DNA from: Flavobacterium sp. IB48
GTDB taxonomy: Bacteria > Bacteroidota > Bacteroidia > Flavobacteriales > Flavobacteriaceae
DNA: 64,000 nt
Reading direction: 5' to 3'
NCBI RefSeq assembly: GCF_016405855.1
Contig: NZ_JAEFCA010000011.1
Coordinates: 1-64,000, forward strand
Shown here: positions 26,465 through 34,406 of the stretch, piece by piece
Layout of the letters: every line of letters begins with the position of its first letter
Numbering within the stretch: the first letter of the stretch is position 1
Position numbers and translations under genes: made by a program
Notes under the pieces: generated by a model
Told to the model about the DNA's origin: nothing
What the model saw: only the letters and a program-made list of their open reading frames with translations
The model's database searches: none

Positions 26465-27709
26465 CTATTCGTAACGCAACGCTTCAATAGGGTCTAGTTT
26501 TGAAGCTTTAATAGCTGGATATAAGCCAGAAACTATTGCCACCATAAAACTAGTCGCAAAAGCGGCAAAAATCGCCATCCACGGAATTACGAAAGAAAAA
26601 CTCATTGCGGTTGCTATAGCAAAGCCAAGTAGAATTCCTAAAACAATTCCAACCAAACCTCCAATCTGACCAATTAATAAAGTTTCTATAAAAAACTGAA
26701 AAGCAACAGTAGATCTTTTGGCTCCCAAAGCTTTGCGAACACCAATTTCTCGAGTACGTTCTGTAACCGAAACAATCATAATATTCATTAAAGCTATTGA
26801 AGACCCTAAAATAGTGATAATAGAAATAGTCCAAGCTGCCAATCCTAAATATTGTGTTATGCTCAGAATTCGGTTAATTAAGTCATCGCTTCGTACTATG
26901 CCAAAATTGTTGTCGCGTACAGGACTTAACTTGCGAACTCTTCGCATTGTACTTGTAGCATTATCTATGGCTTCATCTAAAACTTCTTTTTTTGAAACCA
27001 TCACACTAATGGTGTAATTGATATTTGGAGCTGTAAATAAAGATCTTGCGACTTGAATAGGAATTAAAACTCGTAAATCCTGACTGTTTCCAAACGTAGA
27101 TCCTTTTTCTTTTAGAACGCCAATTACTTTAAATCTTGCGCCTCGAATAGAAATGATTTTATCAATTGGATTTATATCTTTTAAAAGTCCTTTTTCAAAA
27201 TCAGAACCCACAATGCAAGAATAAGTGTTGTTCTCAATGTCAAATTGATTAAAACTTCTTCCCAAACTGGTTTCCAGTCCAGAATTGGTAATAAAATGTT
27301 CATCAACTCCAACAATTGTAATTTCTGGATCTGTTTTTTCGCTTAAATATTTTACTTCAGCAGTTGTAGTTGCAGTAAAAGAGAGAGAGGTTTCGGTAAA
27401 CGGATATTTGTATTTGTTTTTAAAGGCAACAGCTTCTGGATACGAAATAATTGGATTGATGACTTCGCGTTCTCTCCCGCCACGGTTTCGAACTTTATTT
27501 TCGTATTGGTTAATGTTAAAAGTATTAGCTCCCATCGAAGCAAAATCGCTAGAAATAGTATTTTCTAAAGCAGAAACAACAGTCAAGATGCCAACCAAAG
27601 CCGTAATGCCTATTGCGATAATTAAAACGGTAAGAATAGTACGCAGAATTTGTGTTTTGATAGAACCAAAAGCAATTCGGATATTTTCTTTAAATAATTT
27701 TAGCATCAT
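26465..27709 (-). CDS. MacB/FtsX-type ABC transporter permease
   Basis: 414-aa permease of the type VII ABC group. It has an N-terminal membrane helix (about 16-40), a periplasmic MacB_PCD domain (about 45-250) and three C-terminal helices of the FtsX domain, including the conserved VTERTREIGVRKALGAKR and GLYPAIKASKLDPIEALRYE. I start at the ATG at 27709 and not the TTG at 27715. No ATPase or HlyD-like partner is adjacent. Proteins of this class move lipoproteins, peptides or drugs, or transmit force across the envelope. Confidence 0.9.
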   Translation of the reverse strand: MMLKLFKENIRIAFGSIKTQILRTILTVLIIAIGITALVGILTVVSALENTISSDFASMGANTFNINQYENKVRNRGGREREVINPIISYPEAVAFKNKYKYPFTETSLSFTATTTAEVKYLSEKTDPEITIVGVDEHFITNSGLETSLGRSFNQFDIENNTYSCIVGSDFEKGLLKDINPIDKIISIRGARFKVIGVLKEKGSTFGNSQDLRVLIPIQVARSLFTAPNINYTISVMVSKKEVLDEAIDNATSTMRRVRKLSPVRDNNFGIVRSDDLINRILSITQYLGLAAWTISIITILGSSIALMNIMIVSVTERTREIGVRKALGAKRSTVAFQFFIETLLIGQIGGLVGIVLGILLGFAIATAMSFSFVIPWMAIFAAFATSFMVAIVSGLYPAIKASKLDPIEALRYE

Positions 27710-27968
27710 GACCAATTTGTCACGAAAATACGTTTTTTGTTACAAGTTTGTTTTCCAAGTGTTATTATTTATTTTAAAAAGTAAGATATTTGCAGACTTA
27801 AATTAAGTTGTAAGTTGGAAAATCATAAAGCCGAAAATCATAAAGCCGAAAGTCTAAAGAACCAACAGTCTTAAAAAAAAATCTGGGAATAAAGTAATAT
27901 TATAAGATTTTTAGATAAAGATTGGAACAATCTAAAATCTAAAATCAACAATCTAAAATAAAAAGAAG
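27710..27968. repeat. Upstream region of hisS with short tandem repeats
   Basis: AAAATCATAAAGCCG is perfectly duplicated in tandem (27819-27833 and 27834-27848), followed by a degenerate third unit. AATCTAAAAT units recur just before the hisS start (about 27930-27960). No gene is seen. Confidence 0.6.
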
Positions 27969-29393
27969 ATGGCTTCAAAACCAAGCATACCAAAAGGGAC
28001 AAGAGATTTTTCACCAGCTGAGGTGTCAAAACGTCAATATATTATTCAAACGATAAAAGCTAATTTCGAAAAATTTGGTTTTCAGCCAATCGAAACGCCT
28101 TCGTTTGAAAATTCAGATACCTTAATGGGGAAATATGGAGAAGAAGGAGACCGTTTAATTTTTAAAATTTTAAATTCAGGTAATTTTTTCTACAATAAGA
28201 GTAAAATTGAATTGCCAGAATCAATTGGAGAATTGCAATTGAATTCTGCTGAAAAAATAACTTTAGAGCAAAGAATCGAATTAAATAAATTCACAGGAAA
28301 AATTTCTGAGAAAGCGTTGCGTTACGATTTGACAGTTCCGTTTGCAAGATACGTGGTGCAACACCAAAGCGAAATTGAATTTCCGTTTAAAAGATACCAA
28401 ATTCAACCAGTTTGGAGAGCTGATAATCCGCAAAAGGGACGTTTTAGAGAATTCTTCCAATGTGATGCCGATGTTGTTGGTTCAAAATCACTTTGGCAGG
28501 AAGTAGAATTGGTTCAATTGTACGATACTGTTTTTACTTCTTTAGGTTTAGAAGGCGTTACAATTAAAATCAATAACAGAAAAATTTTATCTGGAATTGC
28601 TGAGGTAATTGGCGCCTCAGATAAATTAATCGATTTTACAGTCGCGCTTGATAAATTGGATAAAATTGGTGAAGACGGCGTTAAAAAAGAAATGATTGAA
28701 AAAGGAATTTCTGAAGAAGCTTTGGTAAAAGTGCAACCACTTTTTAGTTTCTCAGGAACTTTTGCAGACAAAATTGCACAGCTTTCAGACTTATTGTCTT
28801 CTTCTGAAGAGGGAATGAAAGGAGTTGAAGAATTGAAGTTTATTTGTGACAATGTTGCCGTTTTAGGTCTTTCAACTGCTATTTTGGATTTGGATGTGAC
28901 ATTAGCTCGTGGTTTAAATTATTATACGGGAGCTATTTTTGAAGTTGCAGCTCCAAAAACAGTTGCCATGGGTTCTATTGGCGGCGGAGGAAGATACGAC
29001 GATCTGACTGGTATTTTTGGTTTGAAAAATATGAGTGGTGTCGGAATCTCTTTTGGATTGGATAGAATTTATTTAGTTTTAGAAGAATTACAATTATTCC
29101 CGGAAACCGTTGCCGCTACATCAAAAGCACTATTCTTGAATTTTGGAGACAAAGAAGCTTTATATGCTTCAAAAGCGATACAGAAATTAAGACAGGAAAA
29201 TATAAAAGTAGAATTATATCCTGACAGTGTAAAAGTTGGAAAACAATTTCAATATGCAGATAAACGTTTAATTCCGTTTGCCGTATTGGTTGGAGATCAG
29301 GAAATTAATTCAAGTTCATATACGCTTAAAAATTTAGTGACAGGAGAACAGGTTTCTGTAGATTACGAAGGTTTGAAAAATGCATTAATCTAA
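27969..29393 (+). CDS. hisS: Histidyl-tRNA synthetase
   Basis: 474-aa class II synthetase. Motif 1 region is PKGTRDFSPAEV, motif 2 is WRADNPQKGRFREFFQCD, the histidine-A loop is RGLNYYTGAIFE, GGGGRYDDLTGIFG follows, and motif 3 is GVGISFGLDRIYLVLEEL. The C-terminal anticodon domain occupies about 375-474. It is about 50 residues longer than the E. coli enzyme because of an insertion near residues 65-110. Followed by a hairpin repeat and the Trp tRNA. Confidence 0.97.
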   Translation: MASKPSIPKGTRDFSPAEVSKRQYIIQTIKANFEKFGFQPIETPSFENSDTLMGKYGEEGDRLIFKILNSGNFFYNKSKIELPESIGELQLNSAEKITLEQRIELNKFTGKISEKALRYDLTVPFARYVVQHQSEIEFPFKRYQIQPVWRADNPQKGRFREFFQCDADVVGSKSLWQEVELVQLYDTVFTSLGLEGVTIKINNRKILSGIAEVIGASDKLIDFTVALDKLDKIGEDGVKKEMIEKGISEEALVKVQPLFSFSGTFADKIAQLSDLLSSSEEGMKGVEELKFICDNVAVLGLSTAILDLDVTLARGLNYYTGAIFEVAAPKTVAMGSIGGGGRYDDLTGIFGLKNMSGVGISFGLDRIYLVLEELQLFPETVAATSKALFLNFGDKEALYASKAIQKLRQENIKVELYPDSVKVGKQFQYADKRLIPFAVLVGDQEINSSSYTLKNLVTGEQVSVDYEGLKNALI

Positions 29394-29419
29394 GAATCAG
29401 ATTTAAAAGATTTTGGTTC

Positions 29420-29499
29420 GCGCAGATTTGAGCAGATTTAGTTTGAATTTTATTTGGAAGAAATCTACTTTAATCTGCCTAAATCTTTTTAAATGTGCG
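29420..29499. repeat. Inverted repeat, CGCAGATTT family
   Basis: CGCAGATTTGAGCAGATTTA faces TAATCTGCCTAAATC followed by TGTGCG, an imperfect hairpin made of two CGCAGATTT-like units per arm. It lies directly downstream of hisS. Confidence 0.6.
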
Positions 29500-29649
29500 T
29501 GAAATATTGAAAAATATTTTGCAGAGTTAACTGTCTGAAACAAAAGTTTTTGCTTGATATTCCTTGAGTTTAAAGGACTTTCTTTTAAAATCTCTGTCTG
29601 AAATAATTGCCAGTAAAGAAAAAAAGCTTTTAATTTGCGACCTCAAGTT

Positions 29650-29720
29650 ACGGGCGTAGTTCAAGGGTAGAATAGCGGTCTCCAAAACCGTTGATGGGGG
29701 TTCGAATCCCTCCGCCCGTG
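29650..29720 (+). tRNA. tRNA-Trp (anticodon CCA)
   Basis: A 71-base cloverleaf: acceptor ACGGGCG (29650-29656) with CGCCCGT (29713-29719), a D-arm with GTTC/GAAT, anticodon stem GCGGT/ACCGT enclosing loop CTCCAAA with anticodon CCA (29682-29684), a 4-base variable loop and a T-arm GGGGG-TTCGAAT-CCCTC. The discriminator is G29720. The 3' CCA is not encoded. A terminator follows. Confidence 0.97.
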
Positions 29721-29763
29721 CAAAAATAAGAAATGACAACTTTGTCATGTAAAGCTCAAACAT

Positions 29764-29800
29764 AAAAAAAAGCTTCGTCTCTATAGGCGAAGCTTTTTTT
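29764..29800 (+). terminator. Terminator after tRNA-Trp
   Basis: AAAAAAGCTTCG and CGAAGCTTTTTT form a 12-bp stem and are followed by a T-run. Confidence 0.85.
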
Positions 29801-29994
29801 AATATAAGGTAAACTTGAATTAATAATTATTTTAGAGGCCGAAGCCAACCCTTAAATTCAATTTTTGGTGGTAATAATTTATGTTATTGGTCTCAAAGAT
29901 AAGATAAACTAAAACGTAATAGTCTTAAAATTATAATAAATTTTTTCTGGGCAAATGCGTTTTTTAAGTGGCTCATAATTAATAAAGTGACAAT

Positions 29995-30026
29995 TTGACA
30001 TTTTATAAGATTTGGCAGTACTTTTG
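29995..30026 (+). promoter_or_regulatory. Promoter of grpE-dnaJ
   Basis: TTG at 29995-29997, a 21-base spacer and TACTTTTG at 30019-30026 match both Bacteroidota elements. The ATG of grpE is 24 bases downstream. A direct TGACA pair (29988-29992 and 29997-30001 region) overlaps the -33 side, but I cannot assign it to a regulator. Confidence 0.65.
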
Positions 30027-30050
30027 CAATCCAACAGAAAGAAATAAAAA

Positions 30051-30629
30051 ATGAAGTTTAAGAATATTTTTAAAAATAAAAGTGATATGACTACGGAAAA
30101 TACAGAATTCGATCAGGAATTAGATGATGCAACGATAGAGACTAACGCTAATGGAGAGCAATTAATTGTTGAAGAATTAAGTGTTGAGGAGCAATTAGCT
30201 CAAGACTTAGCTAAAGAAAAAGATAAGTTTTTGAGATTATTCGCCGAATTTGAAAATTATAAAAAAAGAACTTCAAAAGAGCGTCTTGATTTATTTAAAA
30301 CAGCAAACCAAGAAGTTTTATTGGCGATGCTTCCAGTTTTAGATGATTTTGACAGAGCGACAGTAGAGATCAACAAGTCTGAAGATGAGAATTTGAAAAA
30401 AGGTGTTGAGTTGATTCACGAAAAATTGAAAAGCACTTTAGTTTCTAAAGGTTTAGAGCAAGTTGAAATTCAGGCAGGAGATGCTTTCAATGCTGATGTT
30501 GCTGAAGCAATTACTCAAATTCCAGCACCGTCTGACAAACTAAAAGGAAAAATTGTTGATGTTATTGAAAAAGGATACAAATTAGGAGACAAAATTATTC
30601 GTTACCCTAAAGTTGTTGTAGGAAACTAA
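30051..30629 (+). CDS. grpE: Nucleotide exchange factor GrpE
   Basis: 192-aa cochaperone that releases ADP from DnaK. A long N-terminal acidic, helical region (about 10-80) leads into the dimerisation coiled coil (EEQLAQDLAKEKDKFLRLFAEFENYKKRTSKE), and the C-terminal beta domain carries FNADVAEAI and KIIRYPKVVV. The ATG at 30051 is favoured by its position just behind a good promoter; an internal ATG at 30087 is possible. dnaJ follows 70 bases later; dnaK is not in the window. Confidence 0.95.
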   Translation: MKFKNIFKNKSDMTTENTEFDQELDDATIETNANGEQLIVEELSVEEQLAQDLAKEKDKFLRLFAEFENYKKRTSKERLDLFKTANQEVLLAMLPVLDDFDRATVEINKSEDENLKKGVELIHEKLKSTLVSKGLEQVEIQAGDAFNADVAEAITQIPAPSDKLKGKIVDVIEKGYKLGDKIIRYPKVVVGN

Positions 30630-30631
30630 AA

Positions 30632-30690
30632 AATGCAATAAGAATTTCAAATGCATTTTTGGATTTTGGAATTTTTAAGATTTGGAACTT
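30632..30690 (+). repeat. Small hairpin between grpE and dnaJ
   Basis: AAAATGCA and TGCATTTT face each other, followed by a tgga-atttt stretch. It may adjust the grpE to dnaJ expression ratio, which is inference. Confidence 0.4.
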
Positions 30691-30699
30691 AATCTAATT

Positions 30700-31809
30700 A
30701 TGAAAAAAGATTTTTACGAAATACTAGGCATTTCAAAAAATGCTGACGCTGCCGAAATTAAAAAAGCATACAGAAAAAGTGCTTTAAAATACCATCCTGA
30801 TAAAAACCCAGGCGACAAAGAGGCAGAAGAAAACTTCAAATTGGCAGCAGAAGCTTATGAAGTTTTAAGTGATCCGCAGAAAAAAGCGAAATACGATCAG
30901 TATGGTCATCAAGCATTTGATGGTTCTGGCGGATTTGGCGGTGGTCACGGTGGTATGAATATGGATGACATTTTCAGCCAGTTTGGTGATATTTTTGGTG
31001 GCGGATTTGGTGGTTTCGGAGGCGGAGGCGGAGGTCCTCGTCGTGCGAAAGGAAGCAATCTTCGAATTAAAGTAAAATTGACTTTAGAAGAAATTGCAAA
31101 TGGAGTAGAGAAAAAAGTAAAAGTAAAACGTAAAGTTCAGGCAAAAGGCGTAACGTATAAAACTTGTACGACTTGTAATGGTCAAGGACAAGTTATGCGT
31201 GTAACCAATACCATTTTAGGAAGAATGCAATCTGCGTCTACTTGTCCTACTTGTGGTGGTTCTGGTCAGATTTTAGATAAAAAACCTTCGGAGGCAGATG
31301 CTCAAGGAATGGTGCAAGAAGATGAAACAGTATCAATCAAAATTCCTGCAGGAGTTGTTGACGGAATGCAGTTAAAAGTTGCTAACAAAGGTAACGATGC
31401 GCCAGGAAACAGTATTCCAGGAGATTTAATTGTAGCGATTGAAGAAATTGAACACGAATTCTTGAAACGTGAAGGTGAAAACGTTCACTTCGATTTATAT
31501 ATCAGTTTCCCTGAAGCAGTTTTAGGATCTTCTAAAGATATTGAAGCTATAAACGGAAAAGTTCGTATTAAATTGGAAGAAGGAATTCAATCTGGAAAAA
31601 TCTTAAGATTAAAAGGAAAAGGAATTCCAAGTTTAAATGGTTACGGAAGCGGTGATTTATTGGTTCACGTAAACGTTTGGACTCCAAAAACATTAAATAA
31701 AGAGCAAAAACAATTCTTTGAAAATGCTTTAAACGACGAGCACTTTGTTCCAAGTCCAGAGAAATCAGAGAAATCATTCTTTGAAAAAGTAAAAGATATG
31801 TTCTCATAA
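30700..31809 (+). CDS. dnaJ: Chaperone DnaJ with a single zinc centre
   Basis: 369-aa J-protein. It has the J-domain (residues 1-70, HPD in KYHPDKNPGD), a Gly/Phe-rich linker (75-110), a zinc region, and the C-terminal substrate-binding domains. The start is ATG at 30700 (MKKDFYEILGI), not the TTG at 30682. The zinc region is reduced: only two CxxCxGxG motifs are present (CTTCNGQG and CPTCGGSG) instead of four. By alignment with E. coli these are motifs 2 and 3, i.e. zinc centre II; the place of motif 4 reads KPSEADAQGMVQ without cysteines, and motif 1 is absent. Co-transcribed with grpE. Confidence 0.95.
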   Translation: MKKDFYEILGISKNADAAEIKKAYRKSALKYHPDKNPGDKEAEENFKLAAEAYEVLSDPQKKAKYDQYGHQAFDGSGGFGGGHGGMNMDDIFSQFGDIFGGGFGGFGGGGGGPRRAKGSNLRIKVKLTLEEIANGVEKKVKVKRKVQAKGVTYKTCTTCNGQGQVMRVTNTILGRMQSASTCPTCGGSGQILDKKPSEADAQGMVQEDETVSIKIPAGVVDGMQLKVANKGNDAPGNSIPGDLIVAIEEIEHEFLKREGENVHFDLYISFPEAVLGSSKDIEAINGKVRIKLEEGIQSGKILRLKGKGIPSLNGYGSGDLLVHVNVWTPKTLNKEQKQFFENALNDEHFVPSPEKSEKSFFEKVKDMFS

Positions 31810-31840
31810 TCTAAACTTTTTTAAAAGGTTATAATAAAAT

Positions 31841-31877
31841 AAAAACCCATTCTAGTATAAATTAGAATGGGTTTTTT
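31841..31877 (+). terminator. Terminator of grpE-dnaJ
   Basis: AAAACCCATTCTA and TAGAATGGGTTTT form a 13-bp stem followed by T residues, about 30 bases after the dnaJ stop. Confidence 0.85.
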
Positions 31878-31970
31878 GTGTAATATAACACAATTTTGCT
31901 TCGAATTATTTACTTTTACAGTCGCTGAGCCTTAATTGGTAAAGTGACGCAGTAAATCCTTAAAAATAGC

Positions 31971-32900
31971 ATGAGTAACTTACTTGAAGTACATAAGGTC
32001 GTAAAAAAATACGGCGATTATGTAGCACTTAACGAAGTTTCATTAAATGTGCCAAAAGGCAGTATATATGGACTTTTAGGTCCGAATGGAGCCGGAAAAA
32101 CTTCCCTTATCAGAATCATAAACCAAATTACATTGCCAGATAGTGGCGAAGTAATTTTGGATGGAGAAAGATTGCAACAAAAACACGTACAAACTATAGG
32201 ATATCTTCCAGAAGAAAGAGGTCTTTATAGCTCGATGAAAGTGGGCGAGCAATGTTTGTATTTGGCACAAATGAAGGGCCTTTCTAAAGCCGAAGCTAAA
32301 AAGCAATTGGATTATTGGTTTGATCGTTTAGGGATTCAAGGTTGGTGGAATAAAAAAATCCAAGAGCTTTCTAAAGGTATGGCACAGAAAATCCAGTTTG
32401 TTGTTTGTGTTTTACATAAACCAAAATTGCTGATTTTAGATGAACCTTTCTCAGGATTTGATCCCGTTAACGCAAATATTATTAAGGATGAAATTCTAGC
32501 TTTGAAAGAACAAGGCTCTACAATTATTTTCTCTACTCACAGAATGGAAAGTGTTGAAGAAATGTGCGAACATATAGCTTTAATTCATAAATCAAACAAA
32601 TTGATTGAAGGTAAAGTGGCAGACGTAAAACGCCAATTTAGAACCAATAGTTTTGAAGTTGGAATCTTGACTAATAATGTTGAAGGTTTGATGTATGATA
32701 TTACACAGAAATTTACAGTTTCGCCTGCTAGTTTTAAATCTTTAAATGATGATTTAAAATTAAACATTCAGATAGGAAATGCTTCACCAAACGAATTATT
32801 ACATGTACTGACGCAACGAGGACAAGTAACACATTTCGTTGAGAAAATTCCAAGTGTAAATGATATTTTTATTCAGACAGTAACTGAAAACAAAATTTAA
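31971..32900 (+). CDS. ABC transporter ATP-binding protein (NatA-like)
   Basis: 309-aa ATPase of the ABC-2 exporter class. Walker A is GPNGAGKTSL (about 37-46), the signature is LSKGMAQKIQ, Walker B is LLILDEPFSGFDP, and the switch His is in STHRMESVEE. A C-terminal extension of about 85 residues (DUF4162-like) is normal for this group. The permease gene follows after 79 bases that hold a hairpin. Together they resemble NatA/NatB, which exports sodium in Bacillus; the actual substrate is unknown. Confidence 0.92.
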   Translation: MSNLLEVHKVVKKYGDYVALNEVSLNVPKGSIYGLLGPNGAGKTSLIRIINQITLPDSGEVILDGERLQQKHVQTIGYLPEERGLYSSMKVGEQCLYLAQMKGLSKAEAKKQLDYWFDRLGIQGWWNKKIQELSKGMAQKIQFVVCVLHKPKLLILDEPFSGFDPVNANIIKDEILALKEQGSTIIFSTHRMESVEEMCEHIALIHKSNKLIEGKVADVKRQFRTNSFEVGILTNNVEGLMYDITQKFTVSPASFKSLNDDLKLNIQIGNASPNELLHVLTQRGQVTHFVEKIPSVNDIFIQTVTENKI

Positions 32901-32950
32901 AAATTCCAATATAGAAATTCTAAATTCTAGGCTTTTAAAAGTTGGAATTT
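32901..32950 (+). repeat. Inverted repeat, AAATTCCAA family
   Basis: AAATTCCAA (32901-32909) faces TTGGAATTT (32942-32950) between the two ABC genes. The same arm wording forms the repeat at 42022-42066. Confidence 0.7.
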
Positions 32951-32979
32951 GGGATTTAAAATTTGAAAATTAATTATTT

Positions 32980-34296
32980 ATGAGTATTATCTCGTTGATT
33001 ATAAAAAGAGAATTTATTGCCAAAGTCCGCAATAAATCTTTTGTTGTCATGACTTTTTTGAGTCCGCTTTTGTTTGTGGCTATTGCTGTTTTTATTGGCT
33101 ATTTGAGTTCAATGAAAGCAGAAACAAAACGTATCGCAATTCATGACGAAACTGGTATTTTTATTTCAGATTTTTTAAAAGAAAATAAAAAAGGAGCCGA
33201 ATTTAAATATTTGAATTTATCTGAAGTTGATGTTAAAGCTTTAAAAGACAGCATTACCAAAGAAAATTTCAATGGATTAATTGTCATTCCGAAAACAAAA
33301 AATAATAAAGATTTAGAAAGTAAAGTCGAGTTTATTTCTAACAATAGTCCAAGTATTTCTTTTATCGAAAATACGCAGGATATTATCGGAAATAAAATCA
33401 CAAAACTAAATCTGGAAGAAGCAAAATTAGACACTTTGGCTATTCAGAAAGCGCAATCAGATGTAAATATTCATTTGGTTAAAGCTTCGGGAGAAGAAAG
33501 TTTAAAAGGTTTAAACGAAATTAAAATCGGAATTGGCGGTGCATTTGGTTACCTGATCATGATGTTTATTATCATTTACGGAAATATGGTAATGCGAAGC
33601 GTAATCGAAGAAAAAACAAACCGAATTATTGAAATCATTATTTCGTCAGTAAAACCATTTCAATTGATGATTGGAAAAATTGTCGGAACTTCATTAGCAG
33701 GTATTCTGCAATTTATAATTTGGGCCATAATTGGTTTAGGATTAATGTTTGCAGCCTCGGCATTTTTTGGAGTAAATGTAGGGCCAGCTGCGAGAATTTC
33801 TCCAGAAATGATGCAAACCGCACAACATGAGTTTTCGGGATCTGCACAAATGTACATTGCCGAATTATGGAATTTGCCAATTGCAAGTATTTTAATCGGA
33901 TTTGTAATTTATTTTATTGGAGGATATTTTCTGTACAGTTCGTTTTATGCAGCAATTGGAGCCGCAGTTGACAATCAGACCGATTCTCAGCAATTTCTGC
34001 TTCCAATTTTAATGCCTCTGATTTTGAGCGTTTACATAGGATTTTTTACAGTAGTAAACGATCCTCACGGAAGTGTTGCGGTTATCTTTTCAATGATTCC
34101 GCTAACTTCACCAATTGTAATGTTAATGCGCATTCCGTTTGGCGTGCCGTGGTGGCAAATTGCAATTTCGGTATCATTATTGTTTGCTACATTTTTCCTT
34201 GTGGTTTGGTTTGCTGCTAAAATTTACCGAGTAGGTATTTTAATGTATGGCAAAAAACCGACTTGGAAAGAATTGTATAAGTGGCTAAAATATTAA
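32980..34296 (+). CDS. ABC-2 type permease (NatB-like)
   Basis: 438-aa membrane protein partner of the preceding ATPase. One N-terminal helix (residues 22-42, VVMTFLSPLLFVAIAVFIGYL) is followed by a large extracytoplasmic domain (about 45-175) and five to six C-terminal helices from about 180, including the EEKTNRIIEIIISSVKPFQLM segment typical of the NatB/YhaP family. Translation is separated from the ATPase gene only by a hairpin repeat. Confidence 0.92.
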   Translation: MSIISLIIKREFIAKVRNKSFVVMTFLSPLLFVAIAVFIGYLSSMKAETKRIAIHDETGIFISDFLKENKKGAEFKYLNLSEVDVKALKDSITKENFNGLIVIPKTKNNKDLESKVEFISNNSPSISFIENTQDIIGNKITKLNLEEAKLDTLAIQKAQSDVNIHLVKASGEESLKGLNEIKIGIGGAFGYLIMMFIIIYGNMVMRSVIEEKTNRIIEIIISSVKPFQLMIGKIVGTSLAGILQFIIWAIIGLGLMFAASAFFGVNVGPAARISPEMMQTAQHEFSGSAQMYIAELWNLPIASILIGFVIYFIGGYFLYSSFYAAIGAAVDNQTDSQQFLLPILMPLILSVYIGFFTVVNDPHGSVAVIFSMIPLTSPIVMLMRIPFGVPWWQIAISVSLLFATFFLVVWFAAKIYRVGILMYGKKPTWKELYKWLKY

Positions 34297-34304
34297 CTTT
34301 TAAA

Positions 34305-34398
34305 GTTGCTAAGATACTAAGGTTCTAAGATGCTAAGTTTTTTTTAGCTTCTTGCAGAAAAACCTCAGTACCTTAGCATCTTAGAACCTTAGAACCTC
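34305..34398 (+). repeat. CTAAGNNN-unit hairpin, copy 1
   Basis: The left arm is four tandem CTAAG-led units (CTAAGATA, CTAAGGTT, CTAAGATG, CTAAG). The right arm is their inverted copy. GGTTCTAAGATGCTAAG (34321-34337) is perfectly complementary to 34372-34388. It fills the gap between the permease and the response regulator gene. Confidence 0.85.
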
Positions 34399-34406
34399 AA
34401 AAAGAA

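Noticed and set aside
27285..27806. A long plus-strand frame of 173 codons antisense to the MacB/FtsX permease gene
   Set aside because: It is a shadow of the permease; the permease frame has clear family motifs across the whole region.
29527..29763. A 78-codon minus-strand frame beginning MFELYMTKLS, reading AEGFEPPSTVLETAILPLNYAR
   Set aside because: It is antisense to the tRNA-Trp; this phrase is a well-known spurious translation of tRNA complements, not a gene.
34305..34398. A short CRISPR array suggested by regular CTAAG spacing
   Set aside because: The units are 8 bp with no unique spacers and the other half is the inverted complement; a hairpin, not a CRISPR array.
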